A stretch of 64,000 nt of DNA from contig LADO01000042.1 in NCBI GenBank assembly GCA_000961595.1, positions 26,853 to 90,852 of the forward strand, given 5' to 3'. The DNA is from Peptococcaceae bacterium BRH_c4b (GTDB taxonomy: Bacteria > Bacillota > Desulfotomaculia > Desulfotomaculales > Desulfocucumaceae). Position 1 is the first letter of the stretch; every line of letters starts with the position of its first letter. Of the stretch, positions 60,984 through 64,000 are shown piece after piece. A model generated the notes under the pieces. It had not been told where the DNA came from and searched no databases. It saw only the letters and a program-made list of their open reading frames with translations. The position numbers were made by a program, and so were the translations under genes.

Positions 60984-62204
60984 ATGCACAGTGTAGAAAA
61001 ACAGTTGGAAATTATCAGGCGGGGAACCGTGGAAATTGTCCCTGAAGAGGAACTGGTGGCAAAGCTTAAACGTTCCAATGCCACCGGAAAGCCTTTAACC
61101 ATAAAGCTTGGCCTGGATCCCACTGCACCGGACATACATCTGGGACATACTGTGGTGCTGCAAAAAATGCGTCAATTCCAGGAACTGGGACATCAGGTTA
61201 TTATTATTCTGGGTGATTTTACTGCCCGTATCGGAGATCCCACAGGCAAGTCGGAAACCAGGAAGCAACTAACCGAGGAACAGGTGCTGGCAAATGCCCG
61301 GACTTACGAAAGACAAATATTTAAGATTTTAGATCCCTCCAGGACTAAACTTGTTTTTAACAGCCAGTGGCTGGCGCCTCTAAACTTTGCTCAGGTGATT
61401 GAACTGGCGGCGAAGTATACAGTGGCAAGGATGCTGGAGAGGGAGGATTTTTCAAAGCGATACAGGGAGAATCTCCCTATCAGCGTACATGAGTTTTTTT
61501 ATCCCCTGATGCAGGGTTATGATTCGGTGGCTCTTGAGGCAGACGTAGAACTGGGTGGAACGGATCAGAAGTTTAATCTTTTAATGGGCCGCACCTTACA
61601 GAGGGAATATGGTCAGGAACCTCAAATTGCACTAATGATGCCCATTATTGAAGGCCTCGACGGAGTCCAAAAAATGAGCAAAAGTCTGGGCAATTACATA
61701 GGGATAGATGAGTCACCCAGGGAAATGTACGGCAAGACCATGTCCCTGCCTGATGAGCTTATGATTCGCTATTTTGAACTGGTAACTTCCGTTTCCCTGG
61801 AAGAGATCAGGTCAATTGAGCAGGGTTTGAAAGACGGAGATCTGCATCCCCGGGACATTAAAATGCGGCTGGCCAGGGAAATAGTTGTCTTTTATCATAA
61901 TCAGGAGGCAGCTCTGGCGGCCGAGGAAGAGTTTAAGAGAATTTTTCAGCAGCATGAATTACCTGATGAGATTCCTGTTTTTACTGTTACACTCGCTTTG
62001 ATGGAAGAAGGTCGTGTCTGGTTACCCAAATTGTTGCAGTTGTCCGGTCTGGCTTCAAGCACCAGTGAGGCTCGCAGACTACTACAGCAAGGGGCTGTGA
62101 AGGTGGATGGTGAAAAGTTTGACGATCCCGGCGCCAACCTGTTAGTTAAAGACGGCATGATTATAAGGGCCGGTAAAAGAAAATTTGTAAAATTAGTGGT
62201 GTAA
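60984..62204 (+). CDS. tyrS: Tyrosyl-tRNA synthetase
   Basis: 406 residues, class I synthetase. HIGH-type motif HLGH (about residue 53) in [13 protein letters not shown], tyrosine pocket [20 protein letters not shown], and KMSKS (about 230) in [14 protein letters not shown]; a C-terminal S4 RNA-binding domain ([20 protein letters not shown]). The KMSKS form, instead of KFGKS, puts it in the TyrZ-like group. AAGGAGG precedes ATG 60984. There is no T-box leader in the short upstream space, unlike pheST in this window. Confidence 0.95.
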   Translation: MHSVEKQLEIIRRGTVEIVPEEELVAKLKRSNATGKPLTIKLGLDPTAPDIHLGHTVVLQKMRQFQELGHQVIIILGDFTARIGDPTGKSETRKQLTEEQVLANARTYERQIFKILDPSRTKLVFNSQWLAPLNFAQVIELAAKYTVARMLEREDFSKRYRENLPISVHEFFYPLMQGYDSVALEADVELGGTDQKFNLLMGRTLQREYGQEPQIALMMPIIEGLDGVQKMSKSLGNYIGIDESPREMYGKTMSLPDELMIRYFELVTSVSLEEIRSIEQGLKDGDLHPRDIKMRLAREIVVFYHNQEAALAAEEEFKRIFQQHELPDEIPVFTVTLALMEEGRVWLPKLLQLSGLASSTSEARRLLQQGAVKVDGEKFDDPGANLLVKDGMIIRAGKRKFVKLVV

Positions 62205-62212
62205 ACTGTTGC

Positions 62213-62243
62213 ACGAAGCCCGCCTGCGGCGGGCTTCGTAATA
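62213..62243 (+). terminator. Terminator of tyrS
   Basis: ACGAAGCCCGCC (62213 on) pairs with GGCGGGCTTCGT (62228-62239) around a TGC loop; T-rich sequence follows. Confidence 0.88.
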
Positions 62244-62451
62244 TTGACATAGTACTACTGAAATTTATCAGGGATGGAGAAAGCACAATAGAGTAATATT
62301 CCAGAGACTGTATAAGTCATTATTAAACGAGCCTTCTAAAGCTGCCAATTTGGAAGCTTTAGGTGAGGAGTGAAGAGGCTGATCAGCAGGAGGACCAACT
62401 CGCGAGTGCGATGATTTCACCATAAAGCCCCTTGAGCTTTTTGGAGTTTAT
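62244..62451 (+). other. Unassigned structured intergenic region, possible small RNA
   Basis: TTGACA at 62244 may be a -35 box. Downstream, CTTCTAAAGCTGCC pairs with GGAAGCTTTAGGTG (62330-62363), enclosed by AGCCT/AGGCT, followed by GCAGGAGGACCAACTCGCGAG and a large hairpin at 62452. No ORF or known riboswitch was recognised. Confidence 0.35.
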
Positions 62452-62502
62452 CAACAACCTCAGCCCCTGCTTTTTAGGCAGGGGCTGAGGTTGTTGCTTT
62501 TA
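62452..62502. terminator. Bidirectional terminator
   Basis: AACAACCTCAGCCCCTGC (62453-62470) and GCAGGGGCTGAGGTTGTT (62478-62495) form a perfect 18-bp stem, with T runs on both sides. It serves the minus-strand gene on the right and any transcript from the left. Confidence 0.85.
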
Positions 62503-62511
62503 CCATTATAA

Positions 62512-64000
62512 TTAATTGGGCATTACCTTGATAATCTCCGTATTCTCATCATAGCTTACCGTTGTGTCAAGACTCTCTCCAACAAACCTGAGAGGGACGA
62601 CCGTCCGGCCGTTAACTACTTTGGGGGGAACATCCAAGGTAAACGGCTTTCCATCAACCAGCGCTGTACTGCTACCGACAGTCATTTCGACTACCTTACT
62701 TTCCTTCAGGACACTTATTTTTTGTTCCTCAGCGTTCCAGTCCACCTGGGCACCCATGGTTTCGCAAAGAGCGCGGAAGGGAACCAATGTTCTTCCATCC
62801 TGGATAAAGGGTTTTACGTCAAAATCGGGCTTTACCCCGTTAACGAAGACTTTTGGCCCCGTTAAGCCCGCTTCTTTGAATATCTGACTGGCCTTATCGT
62901 ACAGTTTGTCGTCGTTGGGAGCTATGGCCAGGGTTTTTTCAATGTCCACTATGGCCTCTTGCGTCTCTCCCGCTTTAACCTTCAACTGGGCTTGATACGC
63001 CCAGACCATAGCGTCAGGATAATTGGCAAAGGGTGCATCGGGGTCATTAAAAACTTCTGCCGCTTCTTTGTATTTACCCTCGGTCTCCAGTTCTTTAGCT
63101 TTTAAAATATAAGGATTTCCCGGTGCACCCTCAGAAGCTTTAACCAGGAAATTACCCATGCTGTCCATCTCCAGGCCCTCCTGCCGGGATAAAGCGAACG
63201 GGTCATTCATGGGGCCGAATTTCCCGGGGTTCATGCCTTTTATATACTCCTGGGTGACATTGTCAAGTTGTTTTTCTCCCTTTAGTACCATGGCAAAGTC
63301 CTCTGGCTTGACATAAGATGGAAGTGTTACACCAAGTTTATCTGGATCAAAATTCTTAATTACTTCATCAACCGTACTTCCCTCGGGCAACTTAACCATA
63401 GTGCCGGGAATAACCAGTGGTGAAGAAAATGCTGTTTTGCCAGCACCGCCGGGAAATCCGGCTTCACCCTGACCACCCGGGAAGACGCCGTTGGTTATTC
63501 CACCACTACTGAATATATCCCCACCGCCAAATATTCCGCCTTTTCCTGCGCCGCCAGACATTCCTGCGCCGCCAGACATTCCTGCGCCGCCAGACATTCC
63601 TGCGCCGCCAGACATTCCTGCGCCGCCAGACATTCCTGCGCCGCCAGACATTCCTGCGCCGCCAGACATTCCTGCGCCGCCAGACATTCCTGCGCCGCCA
63701 GACATTCCTGCGCCGCCAGACATTCCTGCGCCGCCAGACATTCCTGCGCCGCCAGACATTCCTGCGCCGCCAGACATTCCTGCGCCGCCAGACATTCCTG
63801 CGCCGCCAGACATTCCTGCGCCGCCAGACATTCCTGCGCCGCCAGACATTCCTGCGCCGCCAGACATTCCTGCGCCGCTCGGACCAAAACCAGCCGGACT
63901 TGATATAATATTACCTGAAGTCATGCCGCCTCCCGGAATACCGCTGGGCATACCGCCACCGCTGGGCATACCGCCACCGCTGGGCATACCGCCACCGCTG
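62512..64000 (-). CDS. Repeat-rich protein with copper-amine-oxidase-like stalk domain, 5' end outside window
   Basis: At least 496 residues; the frame is open through base 64000, so the start is outside. From the visible N-terminus: GGMPSG repeats, 18 or more AGMSGG units, a linker (GGIFGGGDIFSSGG), a helical region with tetratricopeptide-like character (PYILKAKELETEGKYKEAAE, EKTLAIAPNDDKLYDKASQI), and a C-terminal Cu-amine-oxidase N1-type domain in two halves (FIQDGRTLVPFRALCETMGA, VNGRTVVPLRFVGESLDTTV). Such domains usually occur in exported surface proteins of clostridia. Confidence 0.85.
   Translation of the reverse strand, partial: SGGGMPSGGGMPSGGGMPSGIPGGGMTSGNIISSPAGFGPSGAGMSGGAGMSGGAGMSGGAGMSGGAGMSGGAGMSGGAGMSGGAGMSGGAGMSGGAGMSGGAGMSGGAGMSGGAGMSGGAGMSGGAGMSGGAGMSGGAGMSGGAGMSGGAGKGGIFGGGDIFSSGGITNGVFPGGQGEAGFPGGAGKTAFSSPLVIPGTMVKLPEGSTVDEVIKNFDPDKLGVTLPSYVKPEDFAMVLKGEKQLDNVTQEYIKGMNPGKFGPMNDPFALSRQEGLEMDSMGNFLVKASEGAPGNPYILKAKELETEGKYKEAAEVFNDPDAPFANYPDAMVWAYQAQLKVKAGETQEAIVDIEKTLAIAPNDDKLYDKASQIFKEAGLTGPKVFVNGVKPDFDVKPFIQDGRTLVPFRALCETMGAQVDWNAEEQKISVLKESKVVEMTVGSSTALVDGKPFTLDVPPKVVNGRTVVPLRFVGESLDTTVSYDENTEIIKVMPN
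63545..63868 (-). repeat. 18-bp tandem repeat, 18 perfect units
   Basis: CCTGCGCCGCCAGACATT is repeated 18 times without a mismatch (324 bp), encoding AGMSGG on the minus strand. A partial unit follows on each side. Unit length is a multiple of three, so copy-number change keeps the frame. Confidence 0.97.

Noticed and set aside
63495..63887. 130-codon open frame of AAQECL repeats inside the 18-bp repeat
   Set aside because: It is the same tandem DNA read in another frame; it lacks a ribosome binding site and lies inside the frame coding the stalk-domain protein.

Overview
The window looks like chromosome of a low-GC-phylum (Bacillota) anaerobe of the Desulfotomaculum/Pelotomaculum (Peptococcaceae-like) type. 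This is inferred from gene content, not from a marker-gene search. The evidence is a T-box leader ahead of pheST, the ysgA-pheS-pheT-zapA-polX-mutS2 order, AGGAGG-type ribosome binding sites, frequent TTG/GTG starts, an FtsK/SpoIIIE translocase, a RodZ-like protein, a bacterial RNase P RNA, and moderately high GC in the core genes against AT-rich accessory stretches.

Region by region. 1-15.7 kb is core: an RNA 2'-O-methyltransferase (cut by the window edge), a membrane-anchored Ig-like protein, T-box-controlled pheS-pheT, zapA, polX, an alkyladenine glycosylase, a Nif3-like protein, a U32 peptidase-family protein and mutS2. 15.7-22.5 kb is a looser stretch: a decayed toxin-antitoxin pair, a DUF362 protein, an AraC regulator flanked by a methyltransferase gene and a broken 5' copy of it, a small membrane protein, a MarR regulator and a DUF3786 iron-sulfur protein, ending in tRNA-Lys(CUU). 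22.7-31.2 kb holds an MFS transporter, a Cys-cluster protein, a small membrane protein under an SOS-like promoter, a phosphohexomutase, a PHP phosphoesterase, an aminotransferase and DUF3842. 31.3-38.3 kb is a cobalamin-riboswitch-controlled operon for nucleotide-loop assembly and amidation (cobU-cobQ-cbiB-cbiA-cobD-cobC), followed by a PASTA-bearing class B penicillin-binding protein.

40.4-50.4 kb is an accessory island. It carries a 2043-residue beta-helix/RHS polymorphic toxin with a C-terminal HNH-type nuclease and its immunity gene. Behind it lies a graveyard of displaced toxin-tip/immunity cassettes: an Imm26-linked tip, a DUF4279-linked tip and an EndoU tip with a putative partner. The island is bounded by an 83-bp direct repeat that duplicates the terminator of the upstream PBP gene and the 3' end of the downstream prepilin peptidase gene. 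Each displaced cassette is preceded by the same 29-bp motif. 50.4-64 kb returns to core: prepilin peptidase, several small or hypothetical genes, FtsK/SpoIIIE, tRNA 2-selenouridine synthase, RodZ, RNase P RNA, PBP1A, tyrosyl-tRNA synthetase and a repeat-rich secreted-type protein cut by the window end.

The most unusual signals are four. (1) The 29-bp motif ahead of the three orphan RHS cassettes. (2) The 83-bp duplication framing the RHS island. (3) A family of insertions bounded by inverted 7-bp tandem arrays (GTC or GAC every 7 bp): one carries a truncated four-helix-bundle gene and overwrites the end of cbiB, and another sits inside a peripheral stem of the cobalamin riboswitch. (4) Scattered hairpins with a constant GGGGACGGTTCT core and locus-specific inverted flanks. 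No CRISPR array, integrase or intact transposase was seen.
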